Positions 52,833 to 64,000 of a DNA stretch of 64,000 nt are shown here, piece after piece. The stretch comes from Lenzites betulinus. Lineage: Eukaryota; Basidiomycota; Agaricomycetes; Polyporales; Polyporaceae. A program made the position numbers and the translations under genes. Every line of letters starts with the position of its first letter. Position 1 is the stretch's first letter. Location: NCBI GenBank assembly GCA_022264855.1, contig JABYQU010000004.1:682001-746000 (forward strand), in the 5' to 3' direction. The notes under the pieces were generated by a model. It saw only the letters and a program-made list of their open reading frames with translations. It ran no database searches and was not told the DNA's origin.

Positions 52833-54751
52833 TCTTCCTGACAAGACAACGCGCTAAGCATGTTTGCACCAGTCGCCTGGACATAGATGAAAGCGCCAGC
52901 CTCATGTTACAGGTCGGGAGGTCCGGTCCATTCACGCAACAGAGGCCAGCTGCATCGCAGATGCAGCCCGATACAGCTTTGGGCCTCGCAGTTGCGGCGG
53001 TGCCGGTAGAGGGCTGCTTGGCGCTGCTTTGAACACGGAAATCAGACAAACCATCTCACTTCACAGAATTGGTACCGGCGGGGACTTACCGTCTTTGTTA
53101 GCTGGCATCACTCTGTTGGCATCTAATTGACCGCGTCACGGCCAAAGAACGATTTCCCTCTCCCCACCGCCGTTGCAAACTTTCGCCCATATCACTCGGG
53201 GATGCGTCTGAACATGTGGTTCTCATCTGTTCGGAGGTGCTTGACATGCGACCCCTTCCCGCGTTGCACCCGGAGCACTGAGCGTCGGAAGCAAACGAGA
53301 GCGATTCCCAACCCAGTCTCTGGACTCGCGCCCGCGTGCTCCTGGTACGTTACTGCTACTTGCGTGGGACGCAGCGCAGACGCATCGTGCCTGCCCTGTG
53401 GTGTAGACAGTCAATATTCAGTGGCGTGCATACCCGTGGGAACGCCTCTGCACCCGAATTTAAAATGCTCCTCGACGCAGCGGAAGCTACGCCCTGGCGC
53501 TATGTGGTGGTCATCCTACAGAACTGCGTCCGTGTCAATTATCGGTGGGGTGTGGCTTGAATGGGGTGACCTGCGCGGCGTGCTGCTATGCACCGTGGTA
53601 GAATAACACTGTGACAGCCAACCGTTGGCGTACCGAGATCGCAGCTGTGTTTAGACATCCGAGAAGCAGCCCCGGCGTCCCCGTGGCACACGCAAGCTCG
53701 CCGCCGAGATCCATCGAGGTCGACTCACCATAATGAATGGCTCCGCTGCAGCACACGCCGGACCTCCCAGCCCCGCCGCCCAAGCGGGCGGTGAGTGGGT
53801 CCCGAATGCTCCCGGGACCACGACGACATCGCCATTCCGACATCTCGGCGAGCTCCAGCAGGTGCCCTCGCCGCCTGCGCGGCTGTTCAAAACCCGGGGC
53901 GCGTTTACGAGTCGACCGCGCTCGCGCATGCACCCAGATGCGATCTGTGGGTGCGCTATGATACAGATTAAGGTTAGCCGGGGAAGTGGTGGACTCGAAT
54001 TACTAGCTAGGTCGCTTACCTCCCGGCAACTTACGAGGCTGTCATCAGATGTGTCCTAGCGCGTGGGCCTGGGCAGACGGAGAGTCCAGGGACACCTCGA
54101 ACCTCAGGCTGTTCGTGAGAAACATTCGGTGGTACAGAATGACGTGGCTTTGTTGATGTGAACTTGGAGTATACTGTATATCACCAACATATCGACATGC
54201 TGTCGTACTCCATCCCCCAATTACCGTCTCTGTATATGGTTAAGTGGCGTTGCATGGGCGCATGAAACATGTCCCCGTCATAAATAGAGTTGACTATAGG
54301 CAATGAATTCGATGGATCGGGGCTCGGGCGTACCGCATTTACGACGACTTGCACAAATGAGCGCCGTCCGCGCGCGCAATAATCCGGCGGATCCACGGCG
54401 GGCACCGTGGCCGACTACGACTTTGCAGGGGGCGCATGTCAGATTGGTGCCCCGACCCTGACTCAGCGGAATGACATCAAGGCGACAATGATTGTGGTGC
54501 CATCGTTGTATCTGTGCAAGCTGTAGCGCCAGTAGCGAAGCAAGAGAACAACGCCAGTGATGATATCAGTATAGTCAAGTCGGGAGAGTATACTATCTCT
54601 CGGGCAGTGCCTGCGTTCCGCGAAGGGTGAGGCGACCGAAAACCGCCCATGGAAATGAGACGTGAGGAGCAGTGTACGACATAGCATTGCATAGTTGGGG
54701 GTCGAAGGATTACGTACGAAGGGTACCAAGACGAATAATAGTGCCTGTCAA
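52833..54751. other. Long spacer upstream of IDO
   Basis: Nearly 2 kb without a supported gene. Open frames at 53127-53606 (+), 53586-53933 (-) and 53733-54059 (+) overlap each other, have no introns or known motifs, and sit in locally GC-rich sequence, so they look like chance frames. The rest is unremarkable. Confidence 0.4.
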
Positions 54752-56566
54752 TCAGTGCTTCCACTTGAGCCATTGTTTGTCCATGTGTTTGTCCTGCTCG
54801 AAAGTGCACTTGCGCTGAACGACCTCCAGGATCTTCTCGCGTACTCCAGACTTGCCTTTTCGGAGACCGTCAAACTTGGCAAGAAGTTCGTCGAGTGTGA
54901 TCTCGGTAGCGCCGCTGGACCGGTGGCTGCCGTCTACCATGGAGCGAATCTCCGATTCGGAAGGGAGTGCGAACTGCATAGGATCAGCAATCTTGTTCGC
55001 TTGAGCCACGTACGACGGCGGGTTAAGCCTCGGTGCGGTCTCCTTGTCGGGGGAGTACTTGGCGAAGAAATTGTGGAGGAGCTCGCTATCGTCCACATCC
55101 TCGAGACGAGCGGGAGACCAGTTTGGCCTCTCCTTGGTCTTTTCCACAAGCACTGCGGTGACTCCAGTATGAAAGTCTGGCGTGACGCCACTCTGGTGGT
55201 TCCGAAACGGATCAAAAATATGCCTGGATGATGGTTCGAAACCACTTACGCAAAAGGCAGTGGCAATGTTCATCTCCATTTGCAAGGCATCCAAGAGCGT
55301 CATATGTTTCCCTCGGCGGATGGCTGCGAGGGCAACCTTGAGACTCGTTGGGCTTCGATTATCCAACTCTTCCACCGTTTGTGCTGCCCACTGTCGGACA
55401 GACTCATCCCGGTGGCCGGACGAGATATCCTTGAGCGCTGCTACAATTTTTTCGACGGTGTTGTGACTGAAAGCCGCGTCAAGCGCCTCTCGCTTCGCAC
55501 CGATGATAGCGGTCGAAGCGTTCTCAGAGTCGGGTTCAGATCTCGCTTCCTCGATGAGTGCGTTTATCCTCTGGTAGTTGGGATCTTCAAGAGCAGCGAT
55601 GCGCTCCAAGAGCGCGGGGATGCGGCGAGACTCTACGAAGTGCGTCGCAAACCCGTGCTCGCTGGTAGCCAGCGTTAGTACGGATAGCTGTGCGACTGTG
55701 GATAGAACTCACAAAACAGCATGGCCTTTGATTATAGCTCCGGTCAGTCCAAGGTATGTTCCGATCTCTCCGTCCACTCTTGACAGGAAGTAGCTCGCTC
55801 CGACGTCGGGGGAGTATCCAATCTTCGTCTCCGGCATCGCAAAGACGGTCTTCTCAGTTGCGATTCTGAATTGAGCGTTCGCGGCGAGGCCAACACCGCC
55901 GCCCACTACGGTGATGTTGAGTGTTTGGATGGGGATGCCACACGGCATTAGCCTGACGTACTCGTAATGCCATCCATGACGCAAATATACGGCTTGGGTA
56001 CCGCTGCGAGGATATAATCCATCTCAAACCTACAAGCCCAACAAACACGCGTTAGTATAGCGAACAGACACGTAAATGAATAACCAACTCTCGGCGAAAG
56101 AAGTCGATAGCGTGAGGCCGCGCTGCCGGTTCGCTAGCATCACGCACAACCCCTGCTGCTCTTAGTACACCATCAATCAAACATATATGAACAGAACATA
56201 CTTTCGACGTCGCCCCCAGCACAGAACCCCCGGCCCACCCCTCTGCCAACGATGACCTTTACGAGGTCGCCTTGGGACCAGTCCTGAAGTGCGACGTGTG
56301 TCGGAGGAAGCGCACCAGAAGGCCGGGAGACATCTCACCTCAATCTGAGGCCGCAGCAAATTGAGCATCGGCTCGTTGAGAGCATTGAGTTTCTTTGGCC
56401 TGTTGAGGACGTAGGTCCGGACTGCGCCGCTGGACTCGAAGAGAACCGGAGCTTCGTCGGGGGCGTCCACACGCGCCTTAGAGGCGGGTATAGAAGCGGA
56501 GGTGGACATGAGATGGCGGCCTAATGCTGCTGTGCGCTGAGCCGCTGTCGCGGTTGGACGAGACAT
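54752..56566 (-). CDS. 3-hydroxyisobutyryl-CoA hydrolase, mitochondrial
   Basis: Crotonase-fold thioesterase of valine catabolism, releasing 3-hydroxyisobutyrate in mitochondria (human HIBCH, yeast EHD3). Exons on the minus strand are 56566-56339, 56283-56202, 56155-56089, 56029-55962, 55905-55713, 55661-55250 and about 55192-54752; 496 residues. Features: basic Ser/Thr/Ala-rich leader (MSRPTATAAQRTAALGRHLM) likely for mitochondrial import, TYVLNRPKKLNALNEPML, GRGFCAGGDVE, MDGITMGGGVGLAANAQFRI, FAMPETKIGYSPDVGASYFL and SLKVALAAIRRGKHM. The C-terminal ISBD-type ending is QWLKWKH. The third-exon acceptor is the least sure; I use CA GGG GTT GTG to keep the frame. Divergent from TBCE. Confidence 0.93.
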
Positions 56567-56803
56567 TCTCCTCAAGAGGATATTGCGCGCATACATGTGG
56601 ACGAAGGCGCTGATGGAAAGCGGGAGGCCGCGTCGGACGTTGCAGACAACTCGTCCAGCGCCTATTGTCCTCCCACACTGGCTCCCCGCAGGCGCCCGTG
56701 GCCGTCGGGCCGCCGCTCCGGCGGAAGTCTCCTGCTCCCGACCACCATCTCCGTTCTCGCACACGGACACCGCTCGCGCCTGAACGCACAGCTTGCGTAT
56801 GGT
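56567..56803. promoter_or_regulatory. Shared promoter of HIBCH and TBCE
   Basis: 237 bases between divergent start codons. GC-rich, no TATA box seen. Confidence 0.45.
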
Positions 56804-59635
56804 ATGGCTGTGGCTCTGCCCTCCGCTGGCACCAGGATCAGCCACGCCGGCCATCTGGGGACCGTCAGGTTCGTCGGGCCAGTCGAAGGCACCCAAGGCG
56901 TCTGGCTCGGCGTCGAGTGGGATGACCCCAACCGCGGCAAGCACGATGGCGTCAAGGACGGAAGGCGCTACTTCACGTGCCTGTAAGATGATGCACTTGT
57001 GTCGTACATCGAAGCTATATCATAACGCTGTGTCTTTTGATAGCGTCCCAAACAGCGGCTCCTTCATACGTCCATCCTCTACGATCTCATACGGTGTTTC
57101 CTTCCTGACAGCGCTCACTGCTAAATACATTGATATACCTCACGGTGGCAGCTCGTCCGAAAAAGTCATTCTGGGCTCCTCTGGCGGTGCAATCGAGGTG
57201 GAGGCGGTTGGCCTGGACAAAATTCGAGGCAAACTCGCACAATTAGAGCGACTGCGTGAGGTCAGCTTAGACAGCGAACTGGTCTCCACGGCCGATGCTC
57301 CAGGCGAGATTGAGCGAACTTGTCCCGGTGAGTCATTGTGACTTTTACTATGGCGTCCCCTGGTATCACTAGCAAAGATGCCACCAAGTCTCAACGCAGG
57401 GCAGTGTACCGCCACAAGGAAGTACTAGTGAGTCATGGCACTGCCGTCACGCTCAAGCGGTTGCGCTCATAAATGCCCACGAGTAAAGCATTATTCGCTG
57501 CTCAGCATGGCCTAGACTCATCATAGGCACATGTTCAGTCTTGTCGAGGTACCAAGCTGCGCGCCGTTTGTCGCTAGGGCTGCCGCTACTCAACTGAGAT
57601 GATAGCTACCTGCGCGCATAGCGGTTCAAAACATGATTTTTGACGGCATAAGCAACAGTTGCATATCTTGTTTCATACCGTGCCGTTTTGTTACGTATTT
57701 CTGCTACGGACAATGCCCTGCCGGACTATCTTGCATCTATGAGTATCTACCATATGATCACAGCTTAGGGCGCTTCATCCTGTTACGTTCGCCCGTATGA
57801 TATCACTGATCAATCGGCGCAGGAATCCGTGGACTGGACCTATCCAAGAACTTGATACCGGGATGGGATGTGGTCGCTGATATTGCTATCGAGCTCTCTG
57901 ATCTCCGTAGATTGTCTCTCAAGTGCGTAGCGTTGCCTTTCAATCCTCTGAACGATGTGCACAACGCTATCGTCCTTGCAGCCAAAACCGTCTAAGGTTG
58001 TCGCAACGGTCAAACATCTCCGCGTTCAAGCGGCTGGAGGAATTGCAACTAAATGCGACGTTGACGACATGGGAAGATCTTCAAGCTATTTTATTGTATA
58101 TGCCTTCTCTCAACTCTGTGGAACTGGGCTACAATTGCTTGCGTTCTTTACAACGGGAATCAGGAACCGGTGTTACACACCGGAACAGCCACAACAACTC
58201 AACCATCACGAGCATCAATCTCGACAGCAATAAACTCGAGGACTTCGCGGAACTCTGCGCCGCCCTGCACATCCTTCCGTCGTCAGCATTTTGCTCTCGC
58301 TGTCTTGCTGGATATACTCCCGTCGAGCTAATCGGTTATCCAACAGATTGGAACGACTCGTGCTCACTTCGAACAGCATAGCACGCGTTCCTACGCTATC
58401 TAGTGATGACGGTGGGACGTTCCAAAGTGACGGCGATGCCGGGCAGTCTCCAGTCCGAGGCTTAAAACATCTCGCCCTCGCGCTGAACCAGATCGCATCC
58501 TGGTCAGACATCGACGCGCTACCACACTGGTGCCCCCGCCTCGAGTCTATGACGCTTGCCGGCAACCCGCTCGTCGAAGGTATGTCTGCCGCACATCGTG
58601 GGTACGATCTTGCGTTAACTTACTCTATGACCCGCGTGGTGGGCACCCGGTACTGCCAGATCCGGTCCACAAAACACACGCGCGGTCGTTCGCCATCTCC
58701 AAGGTACCAACGCTGAAGATCTTGGACGGCGCCACGGTGCGTCTTCGGGCTTGTCCAGATTCTAGACTTCAATTCATTCACGCAACATGTCCATGGGGCC
58801 GCAGATCACCCCGAAGGAGCGCACGGACAGCGAGTTGCTGTACCTTTCTCATATCAGCAAACAACCGCTGTCCGACACTGAGAAGCGTGCCGTACATCCG
58901 CAGTGGCAGGCCCTCTCGTCCAGTGCGTCTTCTTTCCTGGTTTCAATCGAACTTCTCCCGCCCCAGCGCCCCCTGGCCTCTTGTCATCGCGTGCATCTGG
59001 CTAATCTGTTCTCTCAATCACTCATTCGCCTTGTTCACCATGCCGAATAACGTAACCGGCTTATCATACCCCGCTCCCCACCACCACCACCAACAACAAC
59101 AACAATACCACTACGTGGCGCCCAGAACACGGCATCGTGGAGGCTCCCTCGCGTGCTTCAGCTCAGCACACGCAAGACACGCTCAGCAACCGCCTCATCA
59201 GTGCGTCTTCCACCTCGCTTCGCTTCCCTGCGTCCACCGCACGCGCAGGGCTTGCAAGAACCCCGCGCCTCCCGCCCGCTCAGGCACCTGTACTTACTCG
59301 CCCCCGTTCCCGTCGCAGATGTGCGCATCCACACCGCCGCTGCGGGCGGACCGCCGCCGCACAGCCTCCCCTCGGACGCAGTGGAAGGATACCTGCGGGG
59401 ATGCCGGGCCGACGCAGCGCTGCGCGTTCTTTCCACAATGTCCGTGCGCACGTTCCGCATGAAGGCCATGAAGGCGTTCAAGATTCCACGGGAGAAGCAG
59501 GGCGCGATGCGGCTGTGGATGGTACTCCCGGACGGGCACTTTGTGGAGATGAGCGAGGAGTATGCAGGACGAGATTTGTCGTGGTGGGGCGTGGAAGAAG
59601 GCACTGCGTTTGTACTCGCAGAGTTCGAATCATAA
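56804..59635 (+). CDS. Tubulin-folding cofactor E (TBCE/PAC2) with CAP-Gly, LRR and UBL domains
   Basis: Alpha-tubulin chaperone of the tubulin heterodimer assembly pathway. Exons 56804-56982, 57044-57327, 57823-57922, 57982-58281, 58347-58579, 58660-58736, 58805-58922, 59126-59200 and 59319-59635; 560 residues. The CAP-Gly domain holds VRFVGPVEGTQGVWLGVEWD and GKHDG at 45-49. Leucine-rich repeats follow (IRGLDLSKNLIPGWDVV, ISAFKRLEELQLNATLTTWE, LERLVLTSNSIARVP, GLKHLALALNQIASW). The ITPKERTDSELLYLSHIS block is typical of the family. A C-terminal ubiquitin-like domain runs from INVRIHTAAAGG to DLSWWGVEEGTAFVLAEFES. Intron 57328-57822 (495 bases) is far longer than the others; intron 58923-59125 contains a microsatellite. 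All nine exons agree in phase. Confidence 0.9.
59077..59106 (+). repeat. CAC/CAA microsatellite in a TBCE intron
   Basis: A short run of CAC triplets followed by CAA triplets within intron 58923-59125, shortly before the acceptor. Confidence 0.75.
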
Positions 59636-60491
59636 TTTATGTTTCTTACACATGGAATATCGAGACGAAGATTCGATTGCAATTCGCTTCGGAGAAATTG
59701 GATGCACACAAATATATTGAGTTCAGAAGTACGAACAATAGAATAACCGGTCGAGGACATAGGGAGGAGACTACATGGACCCGGTTCAGCAGCGATTTGA
59801 ACGTTGAAACTCACCTTCCACGGATGGCTCACACCGGTAGGCCAACCAGATCGCGAATCTCGAGATGCCGGCAACCCGTGGGAGAAGCGCTGTGGGAAGA
59901 GTCGTGGGATTCGAAATTACGTCCAACGGCGGGACGTCCTTTGCCTGGCCAACATTTCTGGCGGCTCTCCGGTCGCCCGCCATAGGACCTCAAGGCCTCA
60001 TGTTGGGACGGACAACGATGACCGATATCCTGGGCACAGGCCATAGATTGTCGTTGTCGTACGCCCACATGCGCCCAGAGGGGCGACGTGCGAATCCTCG
60101 TCGGAGAGCACCGCGAGCGCTTCAACGAACTCCGATAAGCGAATCCATCCGCGTAAAGCGTCGACCTCCTCGGATCCGGACCCCATCGTCGCGCACACGG
60201 TCCAACGAGTACAAACTTGTAAGTCCTCGGACATCTTGAGGCGGAAGAACGGCCCTGGACCACGGCTCCAAGCGCACAATGGAAGGAATATCCTCAGGCG
60301 GGCCAGGACACGCCTACGCGAACGAGGGGCATAGCGGGATAACCTCCGAGCTCGATGTACAGGGCAGCTTTCCATACAGCAAGAAACATATTCGAAGCGA
60401 TTCGAGATCCTGTCCAAGACGCCTTTTGGGGAAGAATTTCGTGGCCCGTAACGTTTACGGCCAACCGGCATCCGGGAAACCCATGGCTTCC
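59636..60491. other. Convergent spacer, TBCE and SR splicing factor
   Basis: About 860 bases. Several overlapping frames are open on both strands (for example 59829-60263 and 59998-60504, minus) but none has a recognisable domain, intron structure or family feel. Probably two 3' UTRs; an unrecognised small gene cannot be excluded. Confidence 0.4.
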
Positions 60492-61818
60492 TCAGCGCGC
60501 CCATCCGCTGTCTCCGTTGGCCTGCCTGGGAGGCCTTTCGTCGTAGCGATCGTCCTTCTCGTCCCTGCGACGGTCGTCCCTACGCCTGTCATAATCGTCC
60601 CTGCGGCGGTCATAATAGGGGTCAGGGCCTCTGCGGTCATCATAGCCGCCTCGCCGATCATCGTACCCTGCAGGCCTTCTATCCTCAACATCCCTCCTGG
60701 GAGGTGGAGACCTGGGGCGACGATCATCGACTTCAGCGCGGCGGGGAGGCGACCTGGACCGATCCCGGCGACGGTCATCCCTATAACGATCATCACGGGT
60801 GCGATCTTCTCTGTAGCGATCGCGGTCATCCCGGCCATACCGGTCATCCCGACGATCATCACGACGAGGCTCCCGGCGATGGTCGTCCGCACCGCGCTGG
60901 AACATACGTATTAGTAAGGATTTCTGTTTCATTAAGGTAGCAAACATACCTCGCTCAAGGCGACACGGACGGGCTGACCACGGAGGTCGCGGCCATCGAG
61001 GTCCTTAACGGCACGTTCAGCGTCCTCACGAGACAGGTACTCAAGAATACTATGTGTAGCGTTAGAGAGGTAGATAGAAATGATACGGAGTCACCTACCC
61101 ATCGCCCGCATTGTCGCGATCAATGTCGGCGTAGGATACACTGCCAGCTTCGCGACCGAAGTCCTTCAGATCCTGATGGAAATTGAGGAGTTAGATGCTT
61201 GCTTCCCAGTGTGGAATATTGGTGTGGCGCATTGGGTGTCCCGACCGGAAAGGATGTCCGTAGTCGAGGGGGCGAATCTGAAAAGCAACCACTGCGAAGA
61301 AGATGACTTACCTGCCAACTGGTGTCTCTGGAGATGCCTGAAACAACTACACGGTGCCCCGGGGGGCGTCTGGCGCGCACGACACGATCAACGTCGTAAG
61401 GGTCACGGCGTGGGCGAGTTTCCTTCGCAAATTCGACAACGATGCTACAAGAAATTAAACACATGAGCAAATTGAGTACAACGCGCTTGTGGTCGCTGTT
61501 GCTTACTTGTTGCCCATGAAGCTCTTGCCGTTGAAGTTCTGAAGCGCGTCTTCAGCATCACGGGAACTCTCGAACTCAACAAAGCCGAAGCCTGCGATGA
61601 CATTTCAATGCCAGTACACGTCTGAATTTACGTTGCTACATACCGGTCATGACACGGCAGTCCACGATGCGGCCGTAGCCGTCGAAGAACTTCTGAACTT
61701 CTTCTGAGCGAACATCCGGGGGAAGTCCTGTGGCGAATTACACGCGCGTTTAGTATGTATGTTCGACGATTCAGACTGGGAAAGACGGACTTCCAAGGTA
61801 GAGACGGCGGGCGGCCAT
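60492..61818 (-). CDS. SR-type splicing factor with RRM and pseudo-RRM (SRSF1-like)
   Basis: Nuclear RNA-binding regulator of splice-site choice. Exons on the minus strand are 61818-61791 (28 bases), 61727-61644, 61591-61507, 61444-61312, 61172-61099, 61049-60950 and 60896-60492; 302 residues. RRM1 spans about 4-78: RRLYLGRLPPDVRSEEVQKF (RNP2) and GFGFVEFESSRDAEDAL (RNP1). The second domain begins HRVVVSGISRDTSWQDLKDF; SWQDLKD at 108-114 is the invariant heptad of SR-protein pseudo-RRMs. The C-terminal 134 residues are dominated by Arg-Asp and Asp-Arg dipeptides with RDRSRSPPRR and RPRSPPPRRD. It is thus closer to an RD/RS tail than a pure RS domain. The start fits the RRM boundary and is divergent from NFS1. 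Confidence 0.9.
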
Positions 61819-62109
61819 GATGATAGTAGGAAGGAAAGAGTGGACTGTGGGAACGGAGCGACGTTGAAAACACCTCGCTGTCGCTGTGGTCCGTGCGCGA
61901 GACGTCGCGCGGCATCAGTGATGGAACCTGCATCCGGAAAATCGCCGAAATAGGCGAACGTTTGGGACGGAGCCTGGTGCAGGACCCCGGAGAGGCCGAG
62001 GGAACGCGTGACTTGTGCCGGTCGCTGACTGACTGCGCCTCCAACTGGAAAGGGGAGAGAGCTTCTCCCAGTATTATCTGATAACTCCCACTCCTTCTTG
62101 TCGTCCACC
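61819..62109. promoter_or_regulatory. Shared promoter of the SR factor and NFS1
   Basis: 291 bases between divergent start codons; no specific element recognised. Confidence 0.45.
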
Positions 62110-64000
62110 ATGTTGTCCAGAGTCTCAACACGGTCCGGGAAGGCCCTTTCGTGCTCGGCACTCCGGTCGGCGGTCTCGCGCACCGTTGTAAAGGATGGGC
62201 GCAGGTCCTTCGTTCAACCGTCCAGCGCTGACCGGGCCAGCGTTGTGGATGTTCCCTCGTCGTACCAGGAGGACACGGCATTTGCACCCAGGGTCGGTGA
62301 GTATGCGGTTGACACGGCAAGTCATCACAAAGCATATTGAACTATGTTTTTAGACATGTTTGGCTTCAAACTAGAGGCAACCCGCCGGGAGGGGGGCCTG
62401 TCTGAGAAAGCCCGCCCTATCTACCTCGACATGCAGGTCCGTCGTCTCAAGCGTCGTTGTAGTCGTTCTCACTCATCATATTACAGGCTACCACCCCTGT
62501 TGACCCTCGGGTCCTCGATGCAATGCTACCATTCCTTACCGACCAATACGGTAACCCCCACAGCCGGACACACGCATATGGATGGGAGGCAGAGAAAGCC
62601 GTGGAAGACGCGCGCAAGGTGTGTGACGCACGGTTTACGCTCAGCCAGGATACTGACGAAATCCGCAGCACGTCGCAGATCTCATTGGCGCTGACTCCAA
62701 GGACATCGTCTTTACCTCTGGCGCAACGGAGACCAATAACATGGCCATCAAGGGCGTAGCCCGCTTCCACAAAGAGAAGAAAAAGCACGTTATCACGACC
62801 CAGACCGTACGCTACATTATTGCACGTATGGGGACTTACTCACTCTTCTTTGTAGGAGCACAAATGTGTACTCGACTCTTGCAGGAAGTTGCAGGAAGAG
62901 GGGTTCGACGTGACCTACCTTCCCGTTCAAAAGAACGGCATCATCCGCCTGGAGGAGCTCGAAGCGGCCATCCGCCCCGATACGTCCTTGGTTTCTATCA
63001 TGACTGTCAACAACGAAACCGGTGTTATCCAGCCAATCAAGGAGATAGGCGAGATTGTTCGTAAACATCGTGGTGTTTACCTTCACACCGATGCGGCACA
63101 GGCTGTTGGCAAGATCCCCGTAGACGTCAACGAGATGAACGTTGACTTGATGAGTATCTCGGGCCACAAACTGTACGGCCCCAAAGGCATCGGTGCTGCA
63201 TACGTCCGACGGAGACCGCGTGTCAGGTTGGAGCCTATCTTGAACGGTGGCGGTCAGGAGCGCGGTTTGCGCAGTGGCACCATTCCGGCTGCGCTGGTGG
63301 TTGGTATGGGCGAGGCAGCTCGGGTGGCGAAGCAGGAGATGGCGGTGAGTGCAATTTCTTCTTGGGCGGCTGTGACGATACAATCCACGCAAACTACAAC
63401 TATCTTCATTCCTGAGCATCGTGGCTGTACCTCCTGGTCTAACAGGAGGTCCTGCCAGCTTTGCAATGACGTTGCGTGCAGGGGTACTGAGCTCCGTTGA
63501 CATATAGTTCGAATGCTGCTACCTATACTGACTTGTAATGATTCCAGAGGGACCGAGTTCGCATCAAGGCGCTTTCCGACCGCCTCATCAATGGTATAAA
63601 CGCGCGCATTGAGCAAGTTGTGCGTAATGGTGACCCCAATGGGTACCCTGGATGCGTCAACCTCAGCTTCTCATATGTCGAGGGCGAAAGTCTGCTCATG
63701 GCCTTGAAGGTATATTCCTGCGTTGCCGCTCTATCCCCACAACAAAGGTGCTTACATACACTGTCAGGATATTGCACTTTCTTCTGGCAGCGCATGCACG
63801 TCTGCATCGCTCGAACCATCATATGTCTTGCGCGCACTTGGTGCCGCAGAGGACATGGCCCATTCATCGTTGCGCTTCGGTCTTGGCCGCTTCACTACCG
63901 AAGCCGAGGTCGACTACGTGATTGAGAAGATTGTCGCAGTTGTTCAGAGGCTCCGTGACATGAGGTTCGTTCCCTTGCGTTCTCTTCACACGTGTACTGT
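62110..64000 (+). CDS. NFS1: NFS1 cysteine desulfurase, 3' end outside window
   Basis: Pyridoxal-phosphate enzyme that takes sulfur from cysteine for Fe-S cluster assembly in mitochondria. Exons 62110-62296, 62354-62436, 62487-62618, 62669-62806, 62856-63344, 63548-63709 and 63768-63964, then a donor (gttcgt) leading out of the window. The N-terminus ([20 protein letters not shown]) is a typical import presequence. Landmarks: [66 protein letters not shown], the PLP lysine 285 in [12 protein letters not shown], and the catalytic Cys407 in [20 protein letters not shown]. The missing end should encode the SPLWEMVQEG-type tail. Intron 63345-63547 (203 bases) is longer than its neighbours. Confidence 0.95.

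Noticed and set aside
53127..54059. Overlapping frames upstream of IDO on both strands
   Set aside because: They overlap one another in GC-rich sequence and show no family motif or intron pattern.
56177..56944. 256-codon minus-strand frame extending upstream of HIBCH across TBCE exon 1
   Set aside because: The part beyond 56566 is the antisense of the TBCE CAP-Gly exon; HIBCH begins at the ATG 56566.
59829..60504. Minus-strand frames between TBCE and the SR factor
   Set aside because: No domain or splice structure; mutually overlapping with plus-strand frames, typical of chance frames in GC-rich UTR.

Overview
The window is nuclear DNA of a filamentous basidiomycete. Almost every gene is broken by short introns of about 45-65 bases with GT(A/G/C)NGT-type donors. 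Gene density is high, and many neighbours are divergent pairs sharing promoters of 200-300 bases. A secreted glyoxal oxidase (a lignin-decay type copper radical oxidase) and the style of the orphan proteins suggest a wood-decay agaricomycete such as a polypore; the order is my inference. All exon models were built by hand from splice consensus, reading phase and remembered family motifs. No alignment or transcript data were available.

Layout. 1-5030: PNO1 (5' end outside the window) and a ten-exon F-box gene, both +. 5489-15075: a duplication-rich segment holding a hemerythrin-domain gene (-), an orphan gene inside a ~2.8 kb repeat unit (copy A), the DNA-repair nuclease FAN1 (+) and a rearranged pseudogene block (copy B). 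15370-25183: a NEDD1-like WD40 protein (-), tRNA-Arg(CCU), glyoxal oxidase (-), the splicing factor SNW1/PRP45 (-) and TIM54 (+). 25281-37404: the 36-exon meiotic helicase MER3/HFM1 (-), divergent from CKS1 (+), then the M16 metalloprotease STE23 (+). 37859-41336: a short kinase-like remnant (-) abutting repeat copy C with a second intact orphan gene (-). 41337-42892 is a gene-poor, AT-richer stretch. 42893-48206: an APC15-like subunit and a 1145-residue single-pass membrane orphan (+). 48599-56566: RPA1, indoleamine 2,3-dioxygenase and 3-hydroxyisobutyryl-CoA hydrolase (all -). 56804-64000: the tubulin chaperone TBCE (+), an SR splicing factor with two RRMs (-) and the cysteine desulfurase NFS1 (+, 3' end outside the window).

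The genes do not form a pathway or secondary-metabolite cluster; most are housekeeping genes (ribosome biogenesis, splicing, DNA replication and repair, mitochondrial import and Fe-S assembly, cell cycle). The unusual content is the three-copy orphan-gene duplication, one copy of which is fused to a hemerythrin 5' fragment. Other unusual points are a probable one-base frameshift in FAN1, three micro-exons (7, 10 and 10 bases) in MER3, and several inferred GC-AG introns. I found no CRISPR array, bacterial-type mobile element, virus or recognisable transposase.
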